Made by a program: the position numbers and the translations under genes
Origin: Gammaproteobacteria bacterium
GTDB taxonomy: Bacteria; Pseudomonadota; Gammaproteobacteria; UBA6186; Azoamicaceae
Direction of reading: 5' to 3'
NCBI GenBank assembly: GCA_013286785.1
Contig: JABDFC010000002.1
Location: 1-64,000 of the forward strand
Length of the DNA stretch: 64,000 bases
Notes under the pieces: model-generated
The model's database searches: none
Told to the model about the DNA's origin: nothing
Seen by the model: only the letters and a program-made list of their open reading frames with translations
In this document: in pieces, positions 63,733 through 64,000 of the stretch
Layout: each line of letters opens with the position of its first letter
How positions within the stretch are numbered: the first letter of the stretch is position 1

Positions 63733-64000
63733 AGATTATTGGGATTGGTACCGATATTGTTTCACTCAGCCGGATCCAAAAGATTTGGGATCGTTATGGT
63801 TCTGCGTTTCCCCGTCGAATTTTAACCAGAAAAGAGTTAGAGCATTTTCCTAAATATAAGGATCCCGTTCCTTTTTTAGCCAAGCGTTATGCGGCCAAAG
63901 AAGCTGCTGCAAAGGCCTTAGGAACAGGATTTCGGCCACAAGGCGTTTTATTGAGTGATATCGGGGTTGAAAATGATTCTTTGGGCAGGCCTCATCTGCT
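63729..64000 (+). CDS. acpS: Holo-[acyl-carrier-protein] synthase (3' end outside window)
   Basis: My translation from ATG 63729 gives MKIIGIGTDIVSLSRIQKIW with the Mg-binding Asp, then RYAAKEAAAKALGTGF with the second metal ligand and CoA-binding residues, typical of AcpS. About 90 of roughly 125 residues are in the window. It attaches 4'-phosphopantetheine to ACP. Confidence 0.95.
   Translation, partial: MKIIGIGTDIVSLSRIQKIWDRYGSAFPRRILTRKELEHFPKYKDPVPFLAKRYAAKEAAAKALGTGFRPQGVLLSDIGVENDSLGRPHL

Noticed and set aside
1..64000. CRISPR arrays, rRNA and tRNA genes
   Set aside because: I saw no regularly spaced direct repeats and no tRNA or rRNA-like sequence in the intergenic regions.

Overview
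The window is chromosomal DNA of a gammaproteobacterium. The blocks rpoE-lepA-lepB-rnc-era-recO-acpS, prfB-lysS, divergent ygfZ/sdhE-ygfX, tesA/ybbA-ybbP and lexA-mnmA-hflD all have gammaproteobacterial gene content. A host-dependent life is suggested by an ATP:ADP antiporter of the chlamydial/rickettsial TLC family, an ankyrin-type giant protein with a tail anchor, and a secreted protein-tyrosine-phosphatase homologue. Together these point to a Legionellales/Coxiellaceae-like intracellular bacterium. This placement is an inference from gene content; no rRNA is present to test it.

Layout. 1-4.2 kb: partial cation/proton antiporter, membrane acyltransferase, PBP4-type carboxypeptidase, small zinc-ribbon-like protein. 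4.2-7.2 kb: end of the leucine/isovalerate pathway (liuC, mvaB, scoA, scoB). 7.3-11.8 kb: tesA facing ybbA-ybbP, then an alpha/beta hydrolase. 11.8-17.3 kb: an AT-rich accessory island with an IS30 transposase remnant, two related tail-anchored proteins sharing an H...HNC domain, and about 950 bp of decayed DNA. 17.3-22.6 kb: a GT90 glycosyltransferase and the start of the leucine pathway (liuA, atoB, liuB). 22.6-28.6 kb: repeat element, rnhA, dnaQ, orphan pilin, nhaD, metNI, ugpQ. 28.7-38.6 kb: nhaP, AddB-like nuclease, tyrosine-phosphatase homologue, AddA-like helicase, ATP:ADP antiporter, tail-anchored unknown. 39-45 kb: amino-acid permease, PAS-REC-HPt protein, hflD-mnmA-lexA, second copy of the repeat, a DUF6763-type gene. 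45.2-52.3 kb: beta-oxidation operon fadE-fadI-fadJ and a TetR regulator. 52.3-64 kb: prfB (with programmed frameshift), lysS, secreted unknown, exported deformylase homologue, ygfZ, sdhE, ygfX, rpoE, lepA, lepB, rnc, era, recO, acpS (cut by the window end).

How the genes work together. Leucine-derived isovaleryl-CoA can be taken to acetyl-CoA by LiuA, LiuB, LiuC, MvaB, ScoAB and the thiolase, but the biotin-carrying alpha subunit of methylcrotonyl-CoA carboxylase is absent from the window and the pathway genes are split by more than 10 kb. Fatty acids are handled by FadE/I/J. The ATP:ADP antiporter would let the cell also draw host ATP. DNA break repair appears to use an AddAB-like pair.

Most notable observations: (1) a LexA whose DNA-binding half is canonical but whose cleavage site and both catalytic residues are replaced, with a CTG-N10-CAG box over its own -35 element; (2) a pair of tail-anchored proteins sharing a putative permuted cysteine-hydrolase domain, the larger one fused to ankyrin-like repeats; (3) a signal-peptide-bearing tyrosine phosphatase homologue with Ser at the catalytic Cys position and no WPD aspartate; (4) a palindromic 175-bp repeat placed next to rnhA and lexA; (5) a peptide deformylase homologue with an export signal.
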